A DNA stretch of 64,000 nucleotides from Lottia gigantea (lineage: Eukaryota; Mollusca; Gastropoda; Lottiidae): the NCBI RefSeq assembly GCF_000327385.1, contig NW_008709421.1:1559658-1623657 (forward strand), written 5' to 3'. The translations under genes were made by a program, and so were the position numbers. Under the pieces are notes generated by a model. That model made no database searches. It saw only the letters and a program-made list of their open reading frames with translations, and was not told the DNA's origin. Position 1 is the stretch's first letter; the number at the start of each line of letters is the position of its first letter. Positions 1-12,025 of the stretch are shown here, piece by piece.

Positions 1-939
1 TACAGCCCCAACAACGTCTATTGTGTGAAATACGAGACAGTCATGACTATCGGCCAACTTTTGTTATTTGAATTTCAAGTACCCCGCTTTCAATTTAGGA
101 TCAAAGTCGCCCGTCACATGAACAATAACTATGGTGGTTTGTTGACTCAATTTGAGCGAACCCCTACTCGAAATTGCCTTAATTATAGCCAACTATTACA
201 CTTGTCGTCCAGATTGTTAGATAACTCTGAATAAAAGATGCTGTCTTTGTTATTGGTTATGTTTATTAATAGCACTCATTGTTTAATAACAAGCACCATA
301 AATCTTCATAACACTTCCAATAGATCAAATGAATTTAATATGGCATCCTTTGCAACTTTATAATGTCCCCTGATTTGAAAAATATGTTTTAAAGTGGTGA
401 ACTCAAACGAATCATTTGCAATGATTGCTTTATTTAGCGAGATTTGAAGTTCAGCCCACATTATGACTGTCAAGGACAGCTTATAGCGCTAATCAGAAAT
501 CCAACGAAGAAATAGATTAAGCATTTTTTGACAAAATACATTTATTTGAATTTATATAATCGTGAAATTTAAACGAAATTCATAATCCTTACCCGGAAGA
601 TGAAAGACATTCAATAACAAATTAACATAGGGTCTACTGTGTTCTTTTACAGAATGAAAGCCTGTTTTTATTGGATCCTGTTGTTCATAATGATGGTATG
701 GTATGCTTCCACATAAGACCCATAGGTGAAACTCCTAATTACTTCTCACATGATGTCATAAATTAGATCTTATCACCCCCCCCCCCCCCCCTTCTCCCTC
801 CCTCAATCTCACTTGCCAACGATCAGTATTCAGATAATATTCCTCAATTCTACCTTCACAACTAAAGAACCACTGATCAACCAGAACATCACATAAGACC
901 AACCAAATATACATCTTAACATGTACTACACAATAAAAA
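1..939. other. No gene recognised
   Basis: A+T-rich, only short chance open frames. Poly-C at 776-790. Confidence 0.6.
776..790 (+). repeat. Poly-C tract
   Basis: Fifteen consecutive C followed by a CT-rich stretch. Length is likely to be variable or misassembled. Confidence 0.9.
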
Positions 940-1228
940 CAAGACATTCACGCAAAGGATAATTTTACCGTGCATCACAAACGTCCAGGGCATCCATCAC
1001 AATTTAACCAGACAGTCATCATCAAGGATGAATTCAGTCATCCATCACAAAAGATCAACAAGACATACATCCCAATGAAACATTAACCAAAATCATACAT
1101 TCATCACAAAAAGTTAACAAGACATCCATCACCATTCAGCCAGACAATCATCACAAAACAACAAGATATCTATACAATCAACCTGACGTTTACCATAAAA
1201 GAGCAACTGCGCGATTATCACAAAAAGA
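940..1228 (+). repeat. Degenerate ~26-30 bp tandem repeat
   Basis: Repeated CATCCATCACAAAAAG / TTAACAAGACA modules (for example at 990, 1035, 1085, 1115) with variable spacing. Pyrimidine-poor strand, many indels; an old array. Confidence 0.6.
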
Positions 1229-2885
1229 TCAACGCAAAGGACAAAAAAAAACCTTTCTGGTTTTTTTTTAGTAGAAATATGCATTGTTTCATTCTTTAAA
1301 TATAATAATATTAAAAGAATTTATTTTCAAAACAATTGTCCATGGTCCCCGCCAATCCAAAGTTCTGCAGCGGCCATTGATCGCAAGATGTACACGTAAA
1401 AAAACAAAATCAGAACCAGTATCTTTAAGTAAATTGTTTATCTGTGACTATCACGGAAATATTGACATATTTGTTCCTAACTACTACCTTCCTTCGGAAA
1501 ACTAAATTACTAAGCTCTACTTCTTCAGTTGCTGATTTTTTTCTTCCTTTATTTTGCGTGTCAGAACTCAATGTTTTTAGTAATGGCTAAGTCGTGACAT
1601 TACGGCTTGAAAAATCAGTGCCATGCATGAATGATTTATATCCAAATTGCTGAAAAGACAATTCGCCTTCGGAAATAAGCTGTCAAGAATAAATGGGCAT
1701 TCGTATTAACTTACATAGACCGACTATATAAGCACTCAGTCTTGAACAAGGAAAATCATCGATTAGGCAATAACGAAAAGCCATCAAGTTCTATCACGTG
1801 ACTAGAAACATCCGGTCACGTGGTCGGTTGTTTCCGGTTTAAGGTTTAAGTTCCAGTGATTTCGTTCAGTCGATGGGTTATATTATTGATTTGTTGGCTT
1901 GAACATTGGCAAATATTTTGGTGTAATATTTGTAGCTTTTGAATCGATTAATCTCTAGCGTGTTGAAGCAATCTTTGCCTTCAGCGATATTTGATTTCCG
2001 ACAGAAAAGTGATTCGAGATCAAAATGTGGCAATTATCTATCATTGAAGTTTTTGTATGATTACAGATCTATTTCCCTTTACTCTCCAACCTCTAATTGT
2101 CAATGCAGTCTTTGAAATATAGCTGACTATTTTCCTTAATTTCTCCCATTTCACGTTCAGACAGAAGTCGTTTATTCTCAGATAGAAACACATTTATTTC
2201 TACAGAAGAGAAGTTATGAATTACTCGACCGTTTTATTCATCATGATATGTTATCTTATCGGAGATAAGGGGCAATCTCACAATGGAAAAGATGCTACGG
2301 AGAATTTGTCATTTACATAACAGCTTTTTATGTTAACTATTAAAATGCCCACGAGGATACAGAACAAAATGAGTGAAACAAATATTATAAACACAAGTCG
2401 TGTAATTTGATTGTATATGGTCAGGGAGCGATGACAATGGACTTGTAACCTACACGGGGATTTATTTAACAGCTCTATTGCTAACAGGTGGCGTTCTTGG
2501 TACTTCAAAGCGTGTTCCGTTATCAATTTAACTTTATCTAACCTTTTGTATTGGAGAGGTGATAATCTTTACTTTATCTAACTTCTGAATTGAAGAGCAT
2601 ATGTTTAAATACTGTTAAGAACAGATTTATCCTCAGAAAATTTTACGAAAAAACAGGCTAATCTTTTTGTGCACGGTGAGTATAACATGCTCTTCAAGAC
2701 AATTAGAAATGGATTTTCAGCAAACTAATAAAATATGACATGAATAATATTTTTCATCAATCATTCTAAGTTATCAATCATCTGTCCAAATTAAAAAGTC
2801 CTGCTTAATGTCACAATATATTTGTAATATTGATGATATCTTTTAACTCCAAATCAATGACTGGTTATAACTGTGCTGCACTTTT
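1229..2885. other. No gene recognised
   Basis: A+T-rich apart from the candidate regulatory patch at 1722-1835. Confidence 0.55.
1722..1835. promoter_or_regulatory. Candidate regulatory patch: TATA-like box and two TCACGTG E-boxes
   Basis: TATATAAG at 1724-1731, then ATCACGTGAC and GTCACGTGGTC about 30 bp apart (1792-1825), then a TTTCCGG ETS-like core. No gene follows that I can recognise, so function is speculative. Confidence 0.25.
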
Positions 2886-3730
2886 TATACGCGCACATGA
2901 AATGGGGGCGTATATTGCCGTCACCCATGTCCGTTCGTCCACAATTGCTCGTAAACACTCTACAAGACACAATTCTTGACGGTTTTTGACGAAACTTGGT
3001 GTGTTCGTAATCACCCAAGGATGAACCCTATTGAAAATCCGAAGAATCCAAAAATATTAAGTATGAGTTATTGCCCTAGTTCTTGAAAACGCGTTCAATT
3101 TTTAGCTCGTAAACACTCTAGAAGGCACAATTCTTGACGGATTTTGACGAAACTTGTTGTGAGTGTTTGCAATCACCCAAGGATGAACCCTAGTGATAAT
3201 CAGAAGAATCGAAAAAAAATTTAGTATCAGTTATTGCCCTTGTTTTTGAAAATGCGTTCAGCTCGTAAACACTCTAGAAGTCACAATTCTTGACGGATGT
3301 TGATGAAACTTGGCATGAGTGTTTGTTATCAACCAAGGATAAACCCTAATGACAATGAGAAAAATCGAAAAATATTTAGTATGAGTTATTGCCCTTGTTC
3401 TTGAAAACGCGTTCCATTTTTAGCTCTTAAACACTAAAAGGCATGATTCTTGCTGGATTTTAACAAAACTTGGTTTTATTATTCAGTTTCGCGCTGAAGA
3501 TTGAATATTTGCCTTCTACAGTTTTCAGAGCTAAAAATTGAACACGTTTTCAAGAACAAAGACAATAGCTCATACTCAATATTATTCAGTATCGCCCTAA
3601 AGAGTTCAAAAGAAGTGTATGACTGAAGGTTGAATATTTCATACTGGCGATTGTTACTATACTGCTAAATATTTTTATTCAAAATCAAAGCTGCCAGCAG
3701 GCGTATATTACTTTGCCTGGTAAGTTATCT
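2886..3730 (-). mobile_element. Main repeat family (pearl/Helentron-like), copy 1
   Basis: Reverse-orientation copy. Ends carry the family's inverted termini TATACGCnCA (2886) and GGCGTATATTA (3701). Between lie the microsatellite GTCCGTTCGTCC, then three to four core units with the hallmark CACTCTAGAAGGCACAATTC and GAGTTATTGCCCTTGTTC, then the left arm. No protein is encoded. Confidence 0.85.
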
Positions 3731-4510
3731 TTTTGCTTAGTAGTAGCAGTTGATGCTCTAAAAAATCTACCAATTCAAAGAATACCCTGCAGTAAGTTTA
3801 TTTGCATGTTTCTGTCGAAAATGATAGTCATGCACCCGAAAGAGCTGTAAACGTCAACAGATTGAGCCCTCTAAAATACTTCTGTGTGGTATATTTCTGC
3901 TAAGGCTCAGAATAAATTAATATTGTGAAGTGTTTTATACCATTTTCGCACTGAAAAGGTAATTAGGTTCTGTCCAGTTCAATCCGAATAACTTCCCCTT
4001 GCTTTCGCATTGGCTAATCGGTTATAGCCAATTATAGCCGGTTATAGAAGTTATTAAAATAGAAAAATGTTGAGCTGAAAGTTGACGTTAGATGAACAAG
4101 TATTCAGCATGATAAGAGACTATAATGTGCGAATAGGCAGGGCACGTTTTCCTATACGGCGTAGAAGAATATAGACAGTAGGCAGTAGAGTGTGGGCACA
4201 GAAAATATTACCAGACTTTGTGCTTTGCTTAATCAACGCCTAAGCGTCGTTGCATATTAAATAACAGATCTTAAACATTCTCGCCTTTCTGGTGTTTTTG
4301 ATTTATTAAAGCAAGCAAATTGTCTAGAATATTCGATTATGGTGAGTTTCAATGATAAACATACCTCACGGGGTTCAATTTAGAATTGAAAAAAAATTGA
4401 TTAGCATGATATCTAAGGTTGAGTATTGGGAACGTCTGGTACTGAGAGACGAGTGAACCGTGTTAAACCAAATTATTTAGGTTTTATCTTTCAACAAAAT
4501 TTCCATTGAC
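3731..4510. other. No gene recognised
   Basis: Contains a small GGTTATAGCC-type inverted repeat near 4018-4045. Otherwise nothing. Confidence 0.55.
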
Positions 4511-4586
4511 GCTCTTTCCCAATTATCTCGTTTCACTACTTGCCGCTTTCCCAGTTCGCCCCTTACCTATTTTGTCCCTTCCTTTT
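4511..4586 (-). repeat. GGGGCGAAxTGGGAAA degenerate repeat, minus-sense block
   Basis: Reverse complement reads AAGGGGCGAACTGGGAAAG and AATTGGGAAAGAG, matching the block at 4861-5012 in the opposite direction. Confidence 0.55.
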
Positions 4587-4860
4587 TAAATAATACAATT
4601 ATGCTTGTTCCGAGTTTAATTCCGACCCTGTGTCTATTTTGGTTCTATGGTTTTGAAATTTTGATAAAGAGTAGACTGGAATGGCAACTTCCAAACCACA
4701 CACAAAATTAAGATTATTTTTCTATAACTTCAATTAGTTGAAATTATGTATGTTACTGTTTTTCAAATCGTTCATATTTCAATTTAATTTCAATTCTTTT
4801 TCTGTATTCAACGTACTCTTATACTGTCTTCAACTGTTGTAAATGCAATGAAAAATGTGA

Positions 4861-5012
4861 TAGGGGCGAATTGCAAAAGAAACTAACTGAGAAATAGGTG
4901 AAGTGCGAATAAGGGTCAAAATGGGACAGGGGCGAAATGGAAAGAGGGCGAAATTGGAAAGGGGGCATATTTAAAAGGGGCGAATCGGGAAGGAACAATT
5001 GGGAAAGGGCAA
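4861..5012 (+). repeat. GGGGCGAAxTGGGAAA degenerate repeat, plus-sense block
   Basis: Ten or so degenerate modules (GGGGCGAATTG, GGACAGGGGCGAAATGG, AGGGCGAAATTGGAAAGGGG). With 4511-4586 it forms an inverted pair around ~270 bp of A+T-rich sequence, possibly the two ends of one element. Confidence 0.55.
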
Positions 5013-5121
5013 AACCCTTCTAAAAGATACGTCTTTAAAGGGAGAGTGGCGACGATTGTATATGTCTTTTCTATATATCATAGAGTATCTTAAAATGATG
5101 ATTTTAGCATTCCATCGGATA

Positions 5122-5220
5122 TTTCTGGACACAAGTGGATTTGAAGGCTCAAATTTCGATGGTGAGCTGTGAACCAAAATAAAGAGTTTATTATTTTATT
5201 ATTATTATTATTATTATAAA
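5122..5220 (+). repeat. Retroposon-tail-like repeat ending in (ATT)n
   Basis: TTCTGGACACAAGTGGATTT, GAAGGCTCAAATTT and GAGCTGTGAAC, then AATAAAGAG and a run of ATT triplets. The same ~55 bp core recurs at 31309-31362. A shared core ending in a short-period tail is typical of a LINE or SINE 3' end. Confidence 0.5.
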
Positions 5221-5581
5221 CACTATTACTGATTGGCTTAGCCAAAAATATCCCGTTTCTGAAACTAAAGTATGATTTATCAAAAAATGACATCTGTCCC
5301 TTAAAGCGACTTTTGATTATTCGTTATTTCAAAAGATCAACATCATAAAATGTTTTGTCGAAAATACATTTCATATGATGCTAATGGTCTTAACCAAACA
5401 ATCTGCAGACTTTCATTGGTGAATGAAGCTGATATTTTAGAAAATACTTTTATAAACTTCAGAGCGTTCACTCTCACTACACTACAATTAAATGATCCAT
5501 ACCTTGTTTTCTTTCTGAATATTGAATCCTCATTTGTTGAGATTGAACATTTTTATTATGTTAAGTTGAATTATATAAAAA

Positions 5582-5830
5582 TGGCACACATAATAATTGC
5601 GATACAAAAATCACTAAAACGCAGTGGGGGCATATACAAAGGGAATTTCTAAAACACATTAAATCTATTGGAAATCTCCCATGGATTTGCCATTGTAATG
5701 GATCAGTGAGTGTACAATATTCTATAATTCGACATAAGATGTCACGTGCCAATCACAGTCATGGCACGTGGACATATTAATGTTGATATGAAAAAGATAT
5801 GCTTCAATAGTTAAAAGCATGAATGTATGA
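5582..5830 (+). repeat. Interspersed repeat, left member of an inverted pair
   Basis: About 250 bp matching, in reverse complement, 10900-11160. Shared landmarks: GGGAATTTCTAAAACA, TCCCATGGATTTGCCATTG, TAATGGATCAGTGAGTGTAC, GAAAAAGATATGCTTCAATA. Contains a hairpin CACGTGCCA...TGGCACGTG (5742-5769) with an E-box in each arm. Family unknown. Confidence 0.8.
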
Positions 5831-6615
5831 ATGGAAAGAGACCCTCTTAAAATGTTGATGCATTGAAATTTAAGAGCATAGTCTTATGTATAATCTGTGT
5901 TTGTTATTATTGATTTTGAACGTTGATTGTCAACAAAAGTCTATAAAATCTCACTTGTACGCCGATAGTGGCTTGTGCTCTTCAATGCATAACGTTCTGA
6001 ATAAGTTTATAATCCTATCTTTATTTCCAACAATCAGTTCGCCTTATAAATAAGGGATTGTCCATTATTTCGTTAAAAAAGATAGTCAGATTCTGATAAC
6101 CAATACCACGTGACCATGTGATGATGAATTACTATGTTCTGAATAAAATAAGTAACGTGAATCCTATTTTATTTACACCATCTAAAATCGTCTGATTTAA
6201 ATGGGGAACTGTCTGCAATCATAATGACCAAATCAATTTTTGTCAGTATAACCGATCACACCTTTACCAGTGAGTCACAATTTGCTTATATATCCAAATA
6301 TAATATTATCTCATCTCATAAATTAAACAGTACAGGTAAAAAAGTTGGTTAAATTAAATTGACTATGCAATTATTTTTTCTGTTCTGAAAGATTTTGGAT
6401 CTTTTGAACATAAATAAATGCAGAAAAATCCATATTATTATGCCCGAAGCAAGAACAAATGAAAAGTGTCCCTTGTGGCGAAAATGCGATTTCAAATAAT
6501 CTTTTTTACATTTTCATTAATATGCGCTCCATTTGCTTTTTCAAGGGAATATAATCATTAATTTTTTGGACAATCATTCTTTACGCATATCCGTAGCCTG
6601 AAGTTAATATTTAAA
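5831..6615. other. No gene recognised
   Basis: A+T-rich. Single E-box near 6106. Nothing else seen. Confidence 0.55.
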
Positions 6616-6912
6616 GATAGCTTGTAAGGTAAGGTAACTTACACCCACTGGCAGCTGTCGAAAATAGTAAATTGTCTTTTATATTCTTTTTAATAAGTCA
6701 AGGGTCATAACTAAAAAAACCTGTTCATTGAAAAACTTTACTTGACCATTATAGATTTGACATGTTAAGGGTAATACCTAAAAAGCCGTTAACCAAATAC
6801 TTCAATTTCGAACATCAAGATTTCAAAATGATCACACCAAAAATCGATTAAATACTCGTTTACATTGTGTTTACAAGAAATGTTGACGGACGATTTCCAC
6901 GTGGGCATATAA
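6616..6912 (+). mobile_element. Main repeat family, short copy 2
   Basis: Left end GATAGCTTG...CACCCACTGGCAGC and right end CACGTGGGCATATA are present, but the tandem cores are absent. A ~300 bp minimal version of the family. Confidence 0.68.
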
Positions 6913-7298
6913 AAAAGGGCGAAGACAGTAGTGTTATAAAGAAAGGAATAATAGCCATCATGAATGTATGTTGATTTAATAGGTAAACCATGTAGAATCA
7001 TGATTATTAATTCAAATGATAAGAATACATGTTCAGTCAGTTTTATGTTATAACAATTATAATGTATATTACATAAATATTGCATATCCTTATGTAGCAG
7101 AGTCAAAAAAAAACATATAATATGCCATCGTTGAAATGGTATACCACTACGTCTCAGTTACTCTGCTGTCTTCCCGTTTCGGCTAATTTCAATTAGGGGA
7201 TCCCATTATCCCAATTGGAAAAAACCAAAACGAGGAGCAGATGCTTATTGACGCATAGTATCCAAAGTGTTACACATCTCTCAAGGCGTTTACATAGC

Positions 7299-7738
7299 AA
7301 ATTTGATGTTCTCAGATTCGAGAAGCTATGAAACAAACAAATAGTTACAGTCAGTCATAAAATATTGTAAATTTGATGTTCTCAGATTCGAGAAGTTATG
7401 AAATAAACAAATAGTTACAGTCAGTCATTTAATATTGTAAAAATGATGTTCTCAGATTCGAGAAGTTATGAAACAAACAAATAGTTACAGTCAGTCATTA
7501 AATATTGTAAATTTGATGTTCTCAGATTCGAGTAGTTATGAAATAAACAAATAGTTACAGTCAGTCATTAAATATTGTAAATTTGATGTTCTCAGATTCG
7601 AGAAGCTATGAAATAAACAAATAGTTACAGTCAGTCATTACATATTGTAAATTTGATGTTCTCAGATTCGAGAAGTTATGAAATAAACAAATAGTTACAG
7701 TCAGTCATAAAATATTGTAAATTTGAAGTTCTCAGATC
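7299..7738 (+). repeat. 70 bp tandem repeat, six copies plus a partial
   Basis: Exact 70 bp period starting at 7299, 7369, 7439, 7509, 7579 and 7649, with a 20 bp partial at 7719. Unit begins AAATTTGATGTTCTCAGATT and ends CAGTCAGTCATTAAATATTG-type sequence. Units differ at only a few sites each, so the expansion is recent. No spacers, hence not a CRISPR-type array. Confidence 0.95.
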
Positions 7739-10700
7739 AGCCAGTAATTTCAGAGAAGTTTATATTGAACAAAACTTTTCCATGAAGTCTTTGTAATAGA
7801 CATATTTATTTTAACCTCAAAAAGCTGTATTTCAAACAAACTTTTCCACCTATTCGGTGCAAAGTAATTGACTTTAATCTTTTTAAATAATCTATTACCA
7901 TAAAAGAGCTTCTATATGTGGTATTATTTTACAAAATATAACAAGAAATGATAAGAAAATATCTGCTGTGTTTTTGTATCTTAAATCAATAACTGTGATA
8001 TTTCCAATAGTTGTCTGACAATGATTATCAGGCAAAGAGTGAATGAAAAATCCACCGGAAATTTTCAAGCGAAGTTATTGAGCTGGTCAGAAACAATAAT
8101 GCTATAGTTTTCGATTAAGTACTAAGAGATTGTTGTTCAATCAATGTTAAAAATTGATGACTTTTTCCTCTACAATAATATAATAGGTGACGCGTTCGAC
8201 ACAGCAAATAAATCACTTCCAATTTTTATTATTGTTCATTTTTACGTCGATAAATCCTTTCCTAACCATTTACTTAACTCGGCAGCTATTATTCCCATGA
8301 GCGCTAGCCACTTAAACTGGCAATGATTTTAATATGCAAATATTTAACCGTAACGCGATTAGCTCTCCCTAAGGGATAATTCTGATATGATAAACATAAT
8401 ATAAAAATCATTACACTTATTAAGCACTTTGACAGCGAAAGCTCATTAAGGTAAATGTCACTTTAATTTAAGAACATAGAAGTAGTGTTGTTGGTAAAAA
8501 AACGTGCATTAATTACTATGGTAAAGACAAAGGTGATTCGACTGAATAAAACGTTCACTTCTCTGCTTTTATTAAATAATATTCTTGATGAAATCAATGC
8601 TTTAACATTCCAGACGTACATTTTGAACTGGACGGTACATGGGTACTTCGGGCAGTAAAGAATTGTGAGTTGAAAAATGGAAACAGTAATCGGTGACAAA
8701 TCACACTAGAGAAATAAATGATCTACTAAATAAAACCACCTATAGATATCAATAATATGTTTCCCTTCTGGTAACTCTATAGGTCTAAAGTTGGTCTATT
8801 TCCTATCTAGACACATTCATTAGACATTGAACAGTGGGATAACTGATTTATATAAATCTATACATATTTATGGTCGTCATGATCAGTCATAAGAATCGTT
8901 CATGTAGCCATCGATGAGTTAGTTGGCTGATAATTTCTGTTGCTAAATTTATCAAATGCCATATGACCCAATCATTGATTCCTCACATTAATCCAAATAT
9001 TTGCCAGTGTGTCCAGGGTATCCACAACAAGTTCGGCATTGTACCACCAGTCGCGGCTGCAGAATTTTAGCGTATGCAATTTGAAAGAGTATTCTTTCAA
9101 TGTCATTACATGTTTATAATGAAAAATGCATATTTGTAGAAATAGTCTTGTGGGCATACACGTGCCATCGTAATCCTTATAACTGAAAAAAGCAAAGCGG
9201 GCTTATACTATTCATCCCTTATATTTCTCTCAATATTTGCTTTACTTAGCCGCGATAGGAATCAAAATCAGCAATCCGTCACACGTTTCAGAATTCAAAG
9301 TATTAAAAATTTATTCCAACCAGAAATGCATTCAAATATAGAAAATCTATTACTTTTTATTACCTATTATTGCTTCTCTTTTCTTTTTTTAACTGTATAA
9401 AATTTCAGCATCTGTTTTAATATGATTTCTGAATAAACCAATTCTTCGTAGATTAGTGCAAATGTGAATAATTGCCTAAATAAGGTCAAACACCACGAAA
9501 AGTTTGAAAATTATATCGGATATAATGTATCATTACGGAATTGACAATACATTGTATACACATAAACTGGTTCACAATTTTGAAATAAATGGGTGATTAA
9601 ATTACAGACTTTAAACAAAATTGGGCATGAAAATACAATCCAATTGGCTTATTTCTAATAAACTCACCCCCGGTCAATAGAAGCAATGGTTTTTTTGTAT
9701 GTATAAGAAATAGTACTAATTTTTTTGCTGATGACTTTCTTTGTCGTATATAGAATATTTTGCTCCTTGTACATTAGATAATAACTACGTTTAGTTCTTA
9801 CATTAGTACGAGTTAAGTTGCCAACGAGACTCTTAATTAACAACCTTATTTTTCCCATTTTCTACTTTTAAATCTGACAGTAGAAAGTGTCATATATTTT
9901 GAAGGATAATATCCTATCCATCTCAGAGACCGGAAGTCGTGCGAGACCACTCAGAAACGCAGGAAGTAAGGACAAAGAGCCGACGAAAGTTGGTCGGTCG
10001 ACAAAGTGGAAGGGAAATGAAGAGAGATGCTCTAAGTAAAAGATCTCGTAGCAGTTATTAGAGTTTTTGTTAAAAATTCCAGATCGATTAGATTCACCAT
10101 GGCAACGATTCCGTGAGCGGAACAAATTTAAGTGCTCTAGGCGTAAAAGGCCTATTAGAGGAAAATAAGTTATTTTAACAAATAAAGATATAGTTAAAAC
10201 GCTACTGGGAAGATAACAAGCTAACGTCCGACATTCTTCCGTTTTCCTTCCCGAATATATAACAGCTTTTTCCGTTAGTCTCCTTTTAGATCTCTACAGC
10301 TACTTTATTACAGGAACTCTCTCAAATGGGAGGTGCTTAAAGTAAAACAATTTTGATTGAAATCTCTTTTCTTGACTGTCTGGCTTTATTGCAAAAGCAA
10401 ATGAGATTTTGTATTCTTCACCTGAAGATATATTTACCGCCTTTTTCAATTGGCTTAATCTGCATAACCAATATATCAATAACGTTTCTATAAAGTGCAA
10501 AGTCAAATCGATTGTTATTATTGATTTACTGGCATTTATTGAACATATTCAACAAGATCATGCCTAACCAATGATTTTGCTTGAAACACAGCATTATAAT
10601 ACTGCGATTCGCGTTGGAGACAAGCGATAACTAACGACAAACCTCGCAAAACAAGGAAAAATGTGATACGAAACATTTCCGATTTTTTATTTTCGATAGG

Positions 10701-10899
10701 GCATATCTTTGGGTGATAAAAAGCAACTTTGAACAGGACTTATGCCTTCAAGAACACATTTCGAAGGACAAGGGGAATTACTCACGTTAGATATTTTCAA
10801 ATTGATTTCATACTTAAGCACAATCTAATTTCTGCTTACATGTGACTATTGACGTGTTTGAAAATCAAAACTCAAAATAACTATCACAAAAAACACATA
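7739..10899. other. No gene recognised
   Basis: Chance open frames only. Regulatory-looking patch at 9925-10110; a weak main-family core relic may lie at 10690-10860. Confidence 0.55.
9925..10110. promoter_or_regulatory. Candidate enhancer with ETS sites and an X-box half
   Basis: A G+C-richer patch with ACCGGAAGT (9929-9937), a full ETS consensus, CAGGAAGTA (9960-9968) and CCATGGCAAC (10097-10106), an RFX-type half-site. About 9.6 kb beyond the ETS-gene stop. Confidence 0.25.
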
Positions 10900-11160
10900 A
10901 GAAACATAACATTTATGCTTTTGAAGCTATTGAAGCATATCTTTTTCATACCAACATTAATATGACCACGTGGCATGACTGTGTTCAGCACGTGACATTT
11001 TATGTCAAATTATAGAATATTGTACACTCACTGATCCATTACAATGGCAAATCCATGGGAGACTTCCAATAGATTTATAGATTTGTTTTAGAAATTCCCT
11101 TTATATATGCTCCCACTGATTTTATCTCTTACTAAAGCAATTTTGTTTTTGTGCCGCTCC
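10900..11160 (-). repeat. Interspersed repeat, right member of the inverted pair
   Basis: Reverse complement of 5582-5830 over nearly its full length, diverged by scattered substitutions and small indels. The E-box hairpin is kept (CCACGTGG...CAGCACGTG). It sits directly before main-family copy 3. Confidence 0.8.
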
Positions 11161-11174
11161 TCTATAACTTTATC

Positions 11175-12025
11175 TAAACATAAATATATCCGCCCACTGG
11201 CTTTGTTTGCAGAACGACAACCATGAAATATTCAACCTTTAATCATGAAATCTTAAGTATTTTCAAAAGGGCTCTTCCATGTAAAGTAATTAATAATCTA
11301 ACCTAGTTTCATCCATATCCCTTACAAACTGTACAAATATTTAAAAAAAATTTCAAGGGTTCATCCTAGGTTTGTTTCACAAACCGGTGTCTTAGTTTCT
11401 CCGACAGCCTCCGACTGTAATTTTGAGTCTTGATATTCGCGAATTACAAAACACGTTTTCTTGACACTGGCTGCAATAAAAGTTGGAATGTTCTTATTAT
11501 GTATGATTAAACGTTTATGTTGGTGACTGCATTTTCGATTTCCTGTTTTAAAATATGAATTTTCAACTTGGTCTATGCTATACCATTGAAATCTTGGATT
11601 CATATTTCGCGGAATTGTATAATCATTCGATTTCGAGACTAGTCCTCAAGTTGGATATTCATATTTTAAAAACATCAAGTCTAAAATGCAGTAATCATAA
11701 TCTCCACTCACATGCAAATTTAAAAAGAAATGATATGGTGCGCTTAGTTCAATTCACGATTAAACTCGACATAGAGGGGTGGCTTAACATTTGCTATCAA
11801 AACGCATACGATAGTCACAAAATTTCATGTTGAAAATGAAAAGATATTTTCTTTTTCGTTTCATCATACATAATAAAAACATTCCAACTTTTCATTGCAA
11901 CCAGTGTCATGAAAACGTGTTCCAAGACTCCAATGACCAGTCGGAGCAGTCAGAGAAACCAAGACACCGTTCACAATCCGTCAAGAATGGTGCCTTTTAG
12001 AGTGTTTACAAGCAATTATGGGCAG
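11175..12025 (+). mobile_element. Main repeat family, copy 3, split by the foldback element
   Basis: Left end ATATATCCGCCCACTGGC with GAAATATTCAACCTTTAATC, then a core ending AAGGGTTCATCCTAGG. It resumes after the insertion with CCGTCAAGAATGGTGCC and GAGTGTTTACAAGCAATT. The right tip is degraded. The interruption at a point where intact copies read AAATCCGTCAAGAATT proves the order of insertion. Confidence 0.65.
11385..11969. mobile_element. Foldback (MULE-like) element nested in another repeat
   Basis: 585 bp, almost entirely a long imperfect inverted repeat. The left arm (11385-11590) pairs with 11635-11969, the right arm being longer by a ~190 bp insertion at about 11672-11850. Ends read CGGTGTCTTRGTTTCTC. 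They are flanked by a 9 bp near-perfect duplication, TTCACAAAC (11376-11384) and TTCACAATC (11970-11978). Long terminal inverted repeats with a 9 bp duplication fit Mutator-like foldbacks; that family call is inference. It split a main-family repeat, whose halves flank it. Confidence 0.75.

Noticed and set aside
5350-5652. 100-codon open frame on the plus strand
   Set aside because: Its 3' end runs into the interspersed repeat at 5582 and no motif is recognisable.
6789-7106. 105-codon frame on the minus strand
   Set aside because: Overlaps the right half of main-family copy 2; composition reflects the repeat.
7299-7738. Regularly repeated 70 bp units resembling a CRISPR array
   Set aside because: Units are contiguous without unique spacers and the window is clearly eukaryotic; it is a plain tandem repeat.
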